64,000 nucleotides of DNA from Galliscardovia ingluviei (GTDB lineage: Bacteria > Actinomycetota > Actinomycetes > Actinomycetales > Bifidobacteriaceae): contig NZ_BMDH01000004.1 of the NCBI RefSeq assembly GCF_014635685.1, positions 1 through 64,000 on the forward strand, in the 5' to 3' direction. Each line of letters opens with the position of its first letter. Within the stretch, counting starts at the first letter, position 1. The notes beneath the pieces are model-generated. The model had not been told where the DNA came from, searched no databases, and worked only from the letters and a program-made list of their open reading frames with translations. Below, in pieces: positions 18,584 through 27,718 of this stretch. A program made the position numbers and the translations under genes.

Positions 18584-18892
18584 ATTTGCATACTACCTAA
18601 CATAAATATTGCATCAATGAATCATTCATCTTTGAAAGATTCATAAATACTAATATAACATATATTTGCATTGCGACACTATTTTATATACTAAATTGAC
18701 AAAATAATATAATAGGCTATATTAGCAGTATGCAAAGAGGCTGTACCTACGATATACGCGAATTATTCAACAAAAAACATCGAATGCGGTCGCTCGTGTA
18801 AAACTACATAACAACTTACAATTATCAAAGATAGTCACCTTACTTATAAGTTGGCTATTACCTGATAATTCGCACCACAAAGAGAGCACATC
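18584..18892. promoter_or_regulatory. divergent promoter region, mutarotase / ROK regulator
   Basis: An AT-rich 309-bp control region. TTGACA (18696-18701), 16 nt and TATATT (18718-18723) form a good promoter towards the ROK regulator, leaving a leader of about 160 nt. The palindrome ATCTTT-g-AAAGAT (18628-18640), flanked by TGAATC and GATTCA arms, lies just upstream of the mutarotase start and is a candidate operator for the ROK repressor. Confidence 0.55.
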
Positions 18893-20011
18893 ATGATTAC
18901 TACAGCCTCCAAAGCTACACCATCAGATATTCGAATTAACAATATCAAATCCGTATTTAACCGTCTTTTTCCTGATGTGGCAATGTCACGTTCACAGCTC
19001 GGCAAAGAAATCGGTTTATCTCGCATGGCCATCAGCGATGTGACTGCTGAAATGATCGAACACCATATCATACGAGAAGTAGGCATTGACAATCGCACTG
19101 GCCGCGGAAAACGTTCTATGCTACTAACCATCGAAACAGCATTTTGGCGTGTAATATCCATTGATATTTCTCAAAAATTCATTCTTAAAGGTGCGCTTGT
19201 TGATTTATGCGGTCGCATCGTAGAACGAGTCGAAGCACCAATCGACACAGAAAAAGGAATATCTCCAGAAGATGTGTGTGCACTCATACACCGATTAATG
19301 AAGATAACGCATGCTCAGATTTTAGGAATAGGCATTACACTGCCAGGCATTGTTGATGATAATGGAGAAGTTGTCAGAGCAGTACATTTGGATTGGTCTC
19401 ATGTACCACTACAACAAGAAATTGAAGCAAAATTCCATCTACCTACGCAAGTTACCAATGCTACGAGAATGGCGCTTGTAGCCGAGCGATTTTTTGGAGA
19501 AGGATCAGCAAACTCATTACTTATCCGCATAGGGCAAGGAGTAGGAGCAGCTCTGTGCATTAATGACGTGATTGTCAATGGACAATCTTTCATTGCTGGT
19601 GAAATAGGGCATATTATCGTTGATCCTAATGGTCCACTCTGCGCCTGCGGAAGGAAAGGATGCCTAGAAACATTTTTGTCAGCACCTCGTATTCTTTCGC
19701 AAATCGAGCAAACTCCACAGCGGCGTACACAAATTCTTTCTGAATCTGGGCAGATTCTGGGACGAGTACTAGCAATATCAGCAGGATTGCTTGATCTCAA
19801 CGATATTTCAGTGTATGGCCCGCCAGAAATCGTTGGTGAAGCGTTCTTAGGTTCTATGCGTGAAGAGCTCACCACCAATATTGCATCTGAATACAGAAAA
19901 ATACCGTACTTACACCGCTGCCAGCAAGGAGAAGATTTAGCATTGCGAGGACAAGCAGTGCACGCAATTCAATCGTTCGTCGCATTCATCCGAGAGTCCA
20001 CTAATGCATAG
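18893..20011 (+). CDS. ROK-family transcriptional repressor (NagC/AtsR-like)
   Basis: 372 residues. A winged helix-turn-helix occupies residues 15-75 (SRSQLGKEIGLSRMAISDVTAEM). The ROK sugar-binding domain follows, with GIGITLPGIVDDNGEV, a GEIGHIIVDP motif and a zinc site CACGRKGCLE. The degraded ATP-binding motif (IDISQKFILKGALVDL instead of DxGGTK) fits a regulator and not a kinase. These repressors leave DNA when they bind an amino sugar or its phosphate. It opens the plus-strand operon with the ROK kinase, nagB and nagA and is divergent from the sulfatase side, so control of both halves is likely. The start at 18893 has GAGAG a little upstream. Confidence 0.88.
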   Translation: MITTASKATPSDIRINNIKSVFNRLFPDVAMSRSQLGKEIGLSRMAISDVTAEMIEHHIIREVGIDNRTGRGKRSMLLTIETAFWRVISIDISQKFILKGALVDLCGRIVERVEAPIDTEKGISPEDVCALIHRLMKITHAQILGIGITLPGIVDDNGEVVRAVHLDWSHVPLQQEIEAKFHLPTQVTNATRMALVAERFFGEGSANSLLIRIGQGVGAALCINDVIVNGQSFIAGEIGHIIVDPNGPLCACGRKGCLETFLSAPRILSQIEQTPQRRTQILSESGQILGRVLAISAGLLDLNDISVYGPPEIVGEAFLGSMREELTTNIASEYRKIPYLHRCQQGEDLALRGQAVHAIQSFVAFIRESTNA

Positions 20012-20100
20012 CGCATACACACGCCTGAATAGCACGTGTATAGCACAATGAGCGCACGAACTCGAGGAGGAATACACAATTCACTGAAGGAAAGGTAGCT

Positions 20101-21117
20101 ATGAGCACTCAATTAAGCGATAGTCAGCGTCTTACTATAGGCATTGACGTTGGCGGAACCAAGATAGCCGGTGCCCTTATTGCAACATCTATGCAATCAC
20201 AAGAGCAACAGAATTCACCCACTATTAAGTCTCTTGCCAGTACCCCAGCGCATCTCGGAGTACAAGCTTTAGTGCGCGATATCGCAAGCATTATACAAGA
20301 GCTCACACAATTACAAGATATCAGTGATCTAAAAAGCGAAGGTATCCATGCCATTGGTATTGGTACTCCGGGGAGGGTGAACTACCAAACAGGAACTGTT
20401 GATAACATTGTTAATCTTGATATAACGCATATTGAACTGCGCCAGGAAATCTATAACCTTACAGGAGTGCCAGTATACGTCGAAAATGATGTTAATGCTG
20501 CAGCACTCGGCGCAAACGCTATTATCCCAACTAACAATACTGCGCATACAACACATACAACCTCAGTTTTTCTTAATCTCGGTACAGGACTTGCAGCAGG
20601 GGTCATTCGTCATGGGACAATAGACCATGGATACAGTAATGCCATTGGAGAAATAGGACATATACCCCTTGAACCACATCAATGGGCATGCCCTTGTGGG
20701 CAAATCGGGTGTCTAGAGACCGCTGGGAGTGGCGGTGCAGCAACGAGACTATGGGCGCGAGATAACCCACCAATGCCAGCGCTTATTGCTAAAGCTCAGC
20801 AACTAAATAGTCCAGATTACGAAGAAGCAAAAAGGACATTACAAATTATTGTTAACGCTATCGTTAACAGTATTATCATCATCGCTGTGACTATCGACCC
20901 TGAGCGCATCATCATTGGCGGAGGTATGGCGAAAACTGGAGAGCCTCTACTGAATGTTATTATGCAAAGTTTACAGGAACGAGCGTCCAATAGCGGATTT
21001 ATCAATTCACTACATTTAGCAAAACGTGTTAGCCTTGCCGACAGCGCACAACCAGTTGGCGTTATTGGTGCCGCCCTACTTTCGCAAGCACAAGACCTGC
21101 ACAACTCAGCACTCTAA
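20101..21117 (+). CDS. ROK-family sugar kinase, probable N-acetylglucosamine kinase
   Basis: 338 residues. The phosphate-binding motif IGIDVGGTKIAG is near residue 12, the catalytic NDVNAAALG Asp near residue 125, and the zinc motif CPCGQIGCLE follows HIPLEPH. Together with the intact ATP motif this marks an active ROK kinase. The substrate could be glucose, but the position between a ROK repressor and nagB-nagA and the presence of a GlcNAc-6-sulfatase point to free GlcNAc, the product of desulfation, giving GlcNAc-6-phosphate in the cytoplasm. It starts 89 nt after the repressor with GAAAGG upstream of the ATG, and is 40 nt from nagB. Confidence 0.87.
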   Translation: MSTQLSDSQRLTIGIDVGGTKIAGALIATSMQSQEQQNSPTIKSLASTPAHLGVQALVRDIASIIQELTQLQDISDLKSEGIHAIGIGTPGRVNYQTGTVDNIVNLDITHIELRQEIYNLTGVPVYVENDVNAAALGANAIIPTNNTAHTTHTTSVFLNLGTGLAAGVIRHGTIDHGYSNAIGEIGHIPLEPHQWACPCGQIGCLETAGSGGAATRLWARDNPPMPALIAKAQQLNSPDYEEAKRTLQIIVNAIVNSIIIIAVTIDPERIIIGGGMAKTGEPLLNVIMQSLQERASNSGFINSLHLAKRVSLADSAQPVGVIGAALLSQAQDLHNSAL

Positions 21118-21157
21118 GTTTTCACCATAGTTAAACCCAGTTCAAAGGAGAAATGGT

Positions 21158-21970
21158 ATGACTGAAGTTATTATTGTAAAAAACAGTGAACAAGCTGGCG
21201 CAATCTATGCGCGTTGCGTGGCTGATCTCATTATTCAAAAACCAAATGCTGTACTCGGACTCGCAACTGGATCGAGCCCATTAACTGCATATCAGGCATT
21301 AGCATCACTAGTTCATCAAGAGTCTATTGATGTCAGCCAAGTCCATGGCTATGCTCTTGACGAATATATCGGTCTACCTCTTGCCCACCCTCAGTCGTAT
21401 CATGCGACCATCCAACGCACTGTAACTGAGCCGCTCGGTCTCAATCCAGAATATGTGCATGTGCCAGGTGACGCATTACAAGGAGCGCCATTATCAGATG
21501 GCGAGCGCATCGCTCAAGCAGGACCGAACTACGATAAAGCAATACAACAAGCCGGCGGTATTGACGTTCAAATACTAGGCATTGGAACCGACGGACACGT
21601 TGGCTTTAACGAGCCAGGTTCATCATTAGCATCGGGCACTAGAGTGAAGACACTTGCTGAACAAACTCGTATTGATAATACGCGCTTCTTTGATAATGAT
21701 ATTAGTCAAGTACCAACGCATTGCATTACCCAAGGCATCGGCACTATTCTCAAGGCACGACATGTAATATTACTCGCCTTTGGCGAATCAAAAGCTGAGG
21801 CAATCGCACAAACCGTTGAAGGTGGTATTAGTTCTTTCTGCCCAGCGAGTGCACTACAGCTACACGCACATGCAACTATTATTGTGGACGAAAAGGCAGC
21901 TTCACTCTTACAACACAAAGAGTATTACCAATATGCATTTGCGCATAAGCCTCAGTGGCAAAACATCTAA
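21158..21970 (+). CDS. nagB: glucosamine-6-phosphate deaminase
   Basis: Converts glucosamine-6-phosphate to fructose-6-phosphate and ammonia, feeding the bifid shunt. 270 residues, the family length. Motifs seen are LGLATGSSPLTAYQAL (phosphate loop), YALDEYIGL (catalytic Asp) and LGIGTDGHVGFNEPGSS with the ring-opening His. The ATG has AAAGGAG seven bases upstream. It lies in the operon repressor-kinase-nagB-nagA, with nagA 57 nt downstream. Confidence 0.96.
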   Translation: MTEVIIVKNSEQAGAIYARCVADLIIQKPNAVLGLATGSSPLTAYQALASLVHQESIDVSQVHGYALDEYIGLPLAHPQSYHATIQRTVTEPLGLNPEYVHVPGDALQGAPLSDGERIAQAGPNYDKAIQQAGGIDVQILGIGTDGHVGFNEPGSSLASGTRVKTLAEQTRIDNTRFFDNDISQVPTHCITQGIGTILKARHVILLAFGESKAEAIAQTVEGGISSFCPASALQLHAHATIIVDEKAASLLQHKEYYQYAFAHKPQWQNI

Positions 21971-22027
21971 TGAAAATACACACACATATCACTATCTAAT
22001 ACATGTTACAGTGTCACAGGAGTACTT

Positions 22028-23272
22028 ATGACAGATAGACAGCACATCGTCGACAGCGTTACTGCCACCCTTAATAGTAGACCAGAAGCCTTCGCAATTG
22101 CTCATGCAAATAAGATTGATGCACGAGGTGTAGTAACAAACTTTTGGATTATTGCAGATGCCAATGGTACAATCGCGGCAACAGGCACATCTGACACTGA
22201 GTTTGAACATGCATGTGTCGCATATGGCATTGCCAACGAACATATCATCGACGCGCAGGGACTTATCGCAACACCTGGGTACATTGACATTCACTCGCAT
22301 GGAGCTTGGGAACAGAGTTTCGATAATGGTTTAGAAGGCATCAACACCGCTCGCGCTGGACACGCAATGCACGGAACCACACGTCAAGTGCTTTCACTCA
22401 TTACCAATCCACTTGACACGCTGTGTGACAATTTGCGCTATGTGTATAAGGCGATGCAATCGAGACCAGATATTCTTGGTGCACATCTTGAAGGACCATT
22501 TTTAGCGTTATCGCGTAAAGGCGCACATGATCCACAATGTTTACGTGATCCGGAACCAGCAATTGTTGATCAGCTCCTCGAAGCAGCTCATGGTTGTCTA
22601 CGACAGATCACTATTGCACCAGAATTAGAATATGGGATGCAAGCTATTCGCACCTATGCCAAGGCAGGTGTGGCACCGGCAGTAGGACATTGCGATGCAG
22701 ATTATGAAACTGCGCGGCAAGCATTCGATTGCGGAGCCACGATAATGACCCATATGTTCAATGCAATGAATGGATTACATCATCGCAAACCGGGCCCTAT
22801 ACCGGCTGCTCTGGAGGATTCTCGTGTCACCATTGAGCTCATCTGCGATGGTTTCCATGTACAAGATCAGATTTTGCGTCTGGCGTTCAATCTTGCTCCT
22901 CATCGCATTGCATTAGTTACTGATGCTATGGCTGCAACAGATTGCCCTGATGGCTCCTATAAGTTAGGGGCACTTGACGTTAATGTTGTTAACGGACATG
23001 CTCGTCTAGTCTCAAATAATGCTATAGCTGGTTCAACACTAACTTTAGAAGCCGCTGTACAGCATGTCATTCATCTTGGATTTTCGCCCATTGATGCTAT
23101 TGAAGCTGCAACACTAACGCCGGCTCGTGCACTAGGATTTGATGTTCCCAATCCTATTACGCAAAATCCACTCGGACTGCTAGCTCCAGGGTATGCTGCA
23201 GACATACTCTTACTCCAGCAAACAGATTGGAAGGTAGCGCACACTTGGTGTGCTGGTAGAAAGATTCAATAA
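22028..23272 (+). CDS. nagA: N-acetylglucosamine-6-phosphate deacetylase
   Basis: Amidohydrolase-fold enzyme of 414 residues that removes acetate from GlcNAc-6-P before NagB. Motifs are IDIHSHGAWEQSFDNG (metal HxH), GAHLEGPFLALSRKGAH (metal Glu and substrate loop), GHCDADYETAR, THMFNAMNGLHHRKPG and VTDAMAATDCPDGSYKLG with the catalytic Asp. The start ATG follows CAGGAG with seven-base spacing. It is the last gene of the operon; a modest hairpin follows 19 nt after the stop. Confidence 0.95.
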   Translation: MTDRQHIVDSVTATLNSRPEAFAIAHANKIDARGVVTNFWIIADANGTIAATGTSDTEFEHACVAYGIANEHIIDAQGLIATPGYIDIHSHGAWEQSFDNGLEGINTARAGHAMHGTTRQVLSLITNPLDTLCDNLRYVYKAMQSRPDILGAHLEGPFLALSRKGAHDPQCLRDPEPAIVDQLLEAAHGCLRQITIAPELEYGMQAIRTYAKAGVAPAVGHCDADYETARQAFDCGATIMTHMFNAMNGLHHRKPGPIPAALEDSRVTIELICDGFHVQDQILRLAFNLAPHRIALVTDAMAATDCPDGSYKLGALDVNVVNGHARLVSNNAIAGSTLTLEAAVQHVIHLGFSPIDAIEAATLTPARALGFDVPNPITQNPLGLLAPGYAADILLLQQTDWKVAHTWCAGRKIQ

Positions 23273-23291
23273 TAGAAAACAAACCTTCAAG

Positions 23292-23340
23292 ATGAGCCTG
23301 CCTAAGCTACCGTGTTCTTACTATACTTAAGTGGGCTCAT
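23292..23340 (+). terminator. putative hairpin after nagA
   Basis: ATGAGCC pairs with GGCTCAT across a 35-nt loop. There is no T run, so termination is uncertain. Confidence 0.35.
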
Positions 23341-23759
23341 ACTCGTCTGTCTATCTCAATGTTCCTAGGTAGACCGTCTCTCAGCGGTTGCGAGTGGTTG
23401 TGTATGCTGTGTTTTGCATACTTTGGACCAGTACGTGGTTCCACTCATACATGTTCGGTATCAAAAACTGCTCACTCAAACGAGTAACTGGTCCACACCA
23501 TACAAAAACGGCGTCTCAATGTATACCCTAGACCAGTAGCTAGTGCAAACCATACACACTAAAACTAACCCCCAAGCTAAGACCAATTCACAAGAAGAAA
23601 TAAGCAAACCTTATCACCCTCAAATCCGAAGAACATGCAATTCGCACTACGCAATAAGCGATATTCAGCTGTATGCAGGAATACTGAGCAGTAGATGATG
23701 ATTGATATCAACATATTGCAATACATATGTAACTATGCGTAGTTAGAGAAGGAATTCAC
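23341..23759. repeat. gene-free stretch with degenerate repeats
   Basis: No gene is supported. TCTCAATGT followed by CCTAG occurs near 23355 (with GTTCCTAGGT at 23361) and again near 23515. GGACCAGT or AGACCAGT occurs near 23437 and 23530, and as its complement ACTGGTCC near 23487. GTGTATG/CATACAC elements flank them. These look like old diverged copies of one unit in both orientations. Confidence 0.5.
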
Positions 23760-24824
23760 GTGAAGGTTTCTGTACTCAATCTCGTACCAGTGCGGCAAGG
23801 CAGCGATTATCGTGAAGCTATTGCTCAAATGGAGCGATTGGCACAACATATCGAGCAGCAAGGTTATGAACGATATTGGATTGCTGAACACCATAATATG
23901 GAAAATATTGCATCCTCAGCCACGCAGTTGTTAATCGAGCGAGCGCTGAGTGTCACAGAGCGGCTGCGTGTAGGTTCAGGTGGCGTAATGCTACCAAATC
24001 ATTCACCGTATGTAGTAGCTGAACAATATGGCATACTTGATGTGCTTTATCCCGGACGTGTGGATCTTGGACTTGGACGGGCACCAGGCACTGATCAAAC
24101 TACAGCACAGGCGTTGCGTCGTGGCAATGCTGGTCGCGAATTCCATTTTGCTGAGGAAATTCAAGAGTTACAAGCGTATTTCCAAGGTAGCGCACCAGTT
24201 ACCGCAGTACCAGCACAAGACAGGAATGTCCCGCTGTATGTGCTTGGCTCTTCTACAGACTCCGCTTTTCTTGCAGCGCGCCTTGGGCTTCCCTACGCTT
24301 TTGCTTCGCATTTTGCGCCAGATATGTTAGAGGATGCTGTGCGTATTTATCGTTCGGAATTTCGCCCATCAGCGGCTTTAGATAAGCCATATGTCATTGT
24401 GGGCGCGAATGCTGTACTTGCTTCCACAGATCAAGATGCTGAGCGTTTGCTGACTTCACAAGTGCGGCAATTCCTTGGCATTGTCAGCGGCGAGCGCATC
24501 CCTCTTTCACCTCCTGTTGATACCTTGCAAGATGTGTGGAATGAGCACTTTGAACGCCGCACTCAGGCACATGCTGTGCATTTTGGTCCTATGCATATCG
24601 ATTCCGATTATGTGATTGGTCGAGAGCGGCGAATGGTTGAACATATGATGCAAGTAACCTTGTGCGGCAGTGTGGAGACGGCACTATCACAACTTGATAC
24701 ACTGTATGACCGTGTTGGTGGCTTTGATGAGTTGATAGCAACATCATATATTTATGATGAGCAGGCGCAGCTTGATTCATATACTTTGCTTGCCCAAGCA
24801 GTGTCTGCTTTTAATGCTCAGTAG
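23760..24824 (+). CDS. LLM-class flavin-dependent oxidoreductase (luciferase-like)
   Basis: A 354-residue TIM-barrel protein of the bacterial luciferase superfamily, YhbW-like subgroup. It shows the N-terminal VLNLVPVRQG segment, RYWIAEHHNMENIASSAT, RVGSGGVMLPNHSPYVVAEQYGILD and DLGLGRAPGTDQTTAQALRR, all typical flavin- and fold-defining sequences. Members use reduced FMN or F420; the substrate is unknown. The start is GTG with AAGGA six bases upstream. It is a single gene, not obviously linked to the GlcNAc operon before it. Confidence 0.85.
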   Translation: MKVSVLNLVPVRQGSDYREAIAQMERLAQHIEQQGYERYWIAEHHNMENIASSATQLLIERALSVTERLRVGSGGVMLPNHSPYVVAEQYGILDVLYPGRVDLGLGRAPGTDQTTAQALRRGNAGREFHFAEEIQELQAYFQGSAPVTAVPAQDRNVPLYVLGSSTDSAFLAARLGLPYAFASHFAPDMLEDAVRIYRSEFRPSAALDKPYVIVGANAVLASTDQDAERLLTSQVRQFLGIVSGERIPLSPPVDTLQDVWNEHFERRTQAHAVHFGPMHIDSDYVIGRERRMVEHMMQVTLCGSVETALSQLDTLYDRVGGFDELIATSYIYDEQAQLDSYTLLAQAVSAFNAQ

Positions 24825-25414
24825 TATGCCTAAATCTAGCATCTGACATAGTAAGCTGTTGGCATAGTAAGCATTTGACCGCACAACGTTCTGTGGCATG
24901 GATAGCACATGGATTAACGCATGGCTTGAGTTCTGCTTGTAAAGCACAGATCCATGCCACAAGAGCGCTTAACACTATTACTACATCTTCTATTTTTCTA
25001 CTACATAGAAATTATCATCACTCTCTCTAAGAATTTCTAGTACTAAATAAATTCGACAGTTTTAGGCAGAATTTCTACTATGCAATACATTTTGTAGCAC
25101 TAGCAATAAGACTAAACACGCAGCATAACGGCATACTTTTTGACTGGTTACGCGATACCGATGAGCGGTAATTGATAATATCGTGCGATAATATCGGTAC
25201 GTATCATGCACAATTTGGTTGCAATAGATTAATACATGATAATAATCCACTGCTATCGAGTAGTATGCAGTACAATTGCAATCAGTAATCATATGCTATT
25301 AAGATTGCGTGTATCGAATTTTGCATTACAACGTTGGATAGACGTACGTAAAGATATACATATGCAACAGACGCATAAATGATATCAACAATGTATAGGG
25401 ATTAGGGAGGATAT
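24825..25414. other. 590-bp gene-free gap
   Basis: It contains a duplicated ATAGTAAGC (24848 and 24864), the 12-bp inverted repeat described separately, and two GATAATATCG copies 13 bp apart near 25177. The 3' end carries a GGGAGG ribosome site for the next gene. No coding frame with a plausible start was found. Confidence 0.55.
24892..24961. repeat. 12-bp perfect inverted repeat with a 46-nt loop
   Basis: TGTGGCATGGAT (24892-24903) is the exact complement of 24950-24961. It lies 67 nt after the LLM gene stop. It may be a loose terminator or the ends of a small lost element. Confidence 0.7.
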
Positions 25415-26359
25415 ATGGCTGGCTCACCAACAGATTTACCAATGTTCGCTGACGATTTCGCAAACGCTCCATATTCAAAAGAGCAACTCGATGAGCTTAC
25501 TCAGCAAATTGATCAATGGCATGATAATGGAGAATTCCAGCGCATTGCCGACGCTATTGAAGATGTTCCTGTACAGCAACGCGGCTACGAATTAACCAGT
25601 TTGCAGGCACGCGCATATATGAGCATGGCGCAACCAACTAACGACTCGTATCGCCCATATTTAATGCACGCTCTTGAGCTCTTGCAGTCTGTTGAAACTG
25701 AGGGGCTCAATGATGCGCTATGGCATTATCGTATGGGCTATGCGCTGTACTACTTGGATAAGGAGCCAGAGGCACTTAAGCATTTTGAGCAGGCACATGA
25801 ACTGAACCCAGAAGATGAGGACACTATTAAGTTTATTGAGCAGTGCAAGGACTATATCGAGGCTTCAACCACGCTTGTGCCAGTAACTGTTGAACGTATT
25901 GCTCAGTCTTTTGACGCCCGTGATCTTAAGTATCATATTGATGAAGATCATGGCAATAAAATTTTGCGCACAGGATTTGGTCATAATTCCTTTATTTTTG
26001 AAACCTTGGGAGCGCAGGATAATCCAGATGATTTGCAGATGTGGGCAGTTTGGGGTCCAGATGTGCCTATTGAAATGCGCAATGACATGTTGGAGTTCTG
26101 CAATCAGTGGAATTTGGATTCGCGCCGACCAAAAGCTCAAGTCCGCACACGTGATGATGGCACTGTATGGGTAGTTGCTGAATGGTTTGCATACTGCAAG
26201 CGTGGACTTACAGAAATTCAGTTCCAAGGTGAAATCAGCAGATTTATTAACACTGCTGGGGATTTCTTTGCTTCCCTAGATAAGCAATATCCAAATCTGG
26301 CAGCAACACTTGATCCTAATTATGAAGCAGACGATGGCGATGACGCTGCTGAAGCATAA
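25415..26359 (+). CDS. TPR and YbjN domain-containing protein
   Basis: A soluble acidic protein of 314 residues. The N-terminal half carries tetratricopeptide-like helices, notably ALWHYRMGYALYYLDKEPEALKHFEQAHELNPEDED around residue 105-145. The C-terminal half, from about residue 155, has the YbjN alpha/beta pattern (VTVERIAQSFDARDLKY, then QMWAVW, CNQWNLDSRRPKA, WVVAEWF). YbjN proteins resemble type III secretion chaperones in fold and are linked to stress responses, but no reaction is known. GGGAGG lies six bases before the ATG. It is a single gene with no informative neighbours. Confidence 0.7.
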   Translation: MAGSPTDLPMFADDFANAPYSKEQLDELTQQIDQWHDNGEFQRIADAIEDVPVQQRGYELTSLQARAYMSMAQPTNDSYRPYLMHALELLQSVETEGLNDALWHYRMGYALYYLDKEPEALKHFEQAHELNPEDEDTIKFIEQCKDYIEASTTLVPVTVERIAQSFDARDLKYHIDEDHGNKILRTGFGHNSFIFETLGAQDNPDDLQMWAVWGPDVPIEMRNDMLEFCNQWNLDSRRPKAQVRTRDDGTVWVVAEWFAYCKRGLTEIQFQGEISRFINTAGDFFASLDKQYPNLAATLDPNYEADDGDDAAEA

Positions 26360-26460
26360 TGCACTCAATCTTATAATGTCAGCAAACGAAGTGTTGTAGT
26401 AAAAGTGCAATAGCCTTACTGCAGCACTTCTCAGATTGTAAGTACTGCAAATATACAAAA

Positions 26461-26490
26461 ACTGTGGTGCATCTGAAGATACACCACAGT
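26461..26490 (-). terminator. intrinsic terminator of the LAXTG protein gene
   Basis: On the minus strand ACTGTGGTG pairs with CACCACAGT (9 bp, extended by ATC/GAT), followed directly by TTTTTGTATATTTG. It sits between two convergent genes. Confidence 0.8.
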
Positions 26491-26569
26491 GGATTCTGGG
26501 GATTCCTAATTACTTAGGAGAACTCTCTACGCGTATAGCGCTCGCTTTGAGCACTATAACACTATTGAC

Positions 26570-27718
26570 TTAGAGTACGCGGCGTACGCGCAGTACTGCG
26601 AAAGCAATACCTGCTATAAGAGCAAATACAGTAGCAGCAATGCCACCAGCTACAGCAGTACCAGTCTGAGCGAGCTCATCGTTCTGAGTATCAGCATTGG
26701 TATCAGCCTTTGCTTCGTCCTTGGCTTCCTCAGCTGGCTTAGCTTCGTCGTCCTTGGACTCATTGTTAGAATTGTTGTTATCTTCAGGATTTACTGGCTC
26801 AGTTTCTACGTTATTGAGTACGAAGTCGATGACATAGTCAGCTCGAGAACCATCCTCAGCTACTACAGTGTAGTAGAACGCCTTGTGCGTATCACCCTCT
26901 ACAGAGCCGGACTGGAAAGCATTAGCACCCATGAAGGAGATACCCTGCTCTTCGCCCTTGATAGCGTCGAGGCTGTCAACCTTAATAGTTACTTCGTTCT
27001 TACCATTCTCAGTAGTGGTGAAGTCATCGCGGTTAATGGTATAACCGTCGAGGACAAGCTGAGTCAAGTAAGCAGCGCTTGATGGAGCCTGTGTAGTGTT
27101 GAGGAAGTTTACAAAATAATCAACTTTGTTAGTGCTATCAGCAGATGTTACGGTGTAAGTGAACTGTACACCCTTATCGCTCTTGATAGTGTTGGTCAGA
27201 ACAGCATTACCGAATCCAGCGGAGCCAAGAATAGTGCCGTCGAGGCCATCTAAGCTCTCAACGTTTACCGTTGCCTCGGTGCCCTCGCCGAACTGTACTT
27301 CATGGTTGTTTACATTGATGCTGCTCAAGGAAGCCTTAGAAGCATTTGGATCTGCCTTTGGCTTCTGGTTGAACACGAATGTGCACTCAGTATTAACATC
27401 CAGAATATCTGCTGGAACGTCAAACTGGAATGTGTAGGTCTTTGAAGTATCAGTTGCATTACTGCTCACGAGGTATGCAGCTGCACCATTACCGTGATAA
27501 GAATCCAACGCACCGTTTACGGAAGCAAGATCTTCAACTTCTACACTCTTGGTAACCTGTCCTGGCACGCACTGTGCAACTGAAACAGTTTGACCTTCAA
27601 CGGTCAGTGTGTAGTCGGAAATATCAGCAGCAAGTGCAGCTGGAATAACAAATGCGCCAGTAGTTGCCGCCAAGGCTACTGCTGCCACGCCTGCAGCAAT
27701 CTTCTTGTTAGACTTCAT
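26570..27718 (-). CDS. cell-wall-anchored surface protein with LAQTG sorting signal
   Basis: 382 residues. An N-terminal signal peptide (KKIAAGVAAVALAA...PAALA) has a likely cut after ALA near residue 30. Three weakly repeated beta-rich units of about 80-90 residues follow, each with a V-x-VES/VDSLDG-type strand and a YTVT/V-aDs-D-YxxxF strand. Then comes an acidic N/E/K spacer (about 300-345) and a C-terminal sorting signal ELAQTG, a hydrophobic helix and RVRR. LAXTG is the motif of class E sortases in actinobacteria. The ligand is unknown. AGAAGGA precedes the ATG by seven bases. A hairpin and a run of nine G lie in the upstream region, which may make expression variable. Confidence 0.82.
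   Translation of the reverse strand: MKSNKKIAAGVAAVALAATTGAFVIPAALAADISDYTLTVEGQTVSVAQCVPGQVTKSVEVEDLASVNGALDSYHGNGAAAYLVSSNATDTSKTYTFQFDVPADILDVNTECTFVFNQKPKADPNASKASLSSINVNNHEVQFGEGTEATVNVESLDGLDGTILGSAGFGNAVLTNTIKSDKGVQFTYTVTSADSTNKVDYFVNFLNTTQAPSSAAYLTQLVLDGYTINRDDFTTTENGKNEVTIKVDSLDAIKGEEQGISFMGANAFQSGSVEGDTHKAFYYTVVAEDGSRADYVIDFVLNNVETEPVNPEDNNNSNNESKDDEAKPAEEAKDEAKADTNADTQNDELAQTGTAVAGGIAATVFALIAGIAFAVLRVRRVL

Noticed and set aside
24892-24961. Miniature transposable element suggested by 12-bp terminal inverted repeats
   Set aside because: Only 70 bp in total, no flanking target duplication seen, and only one copy in the window; kept as a plain inverted repeat.
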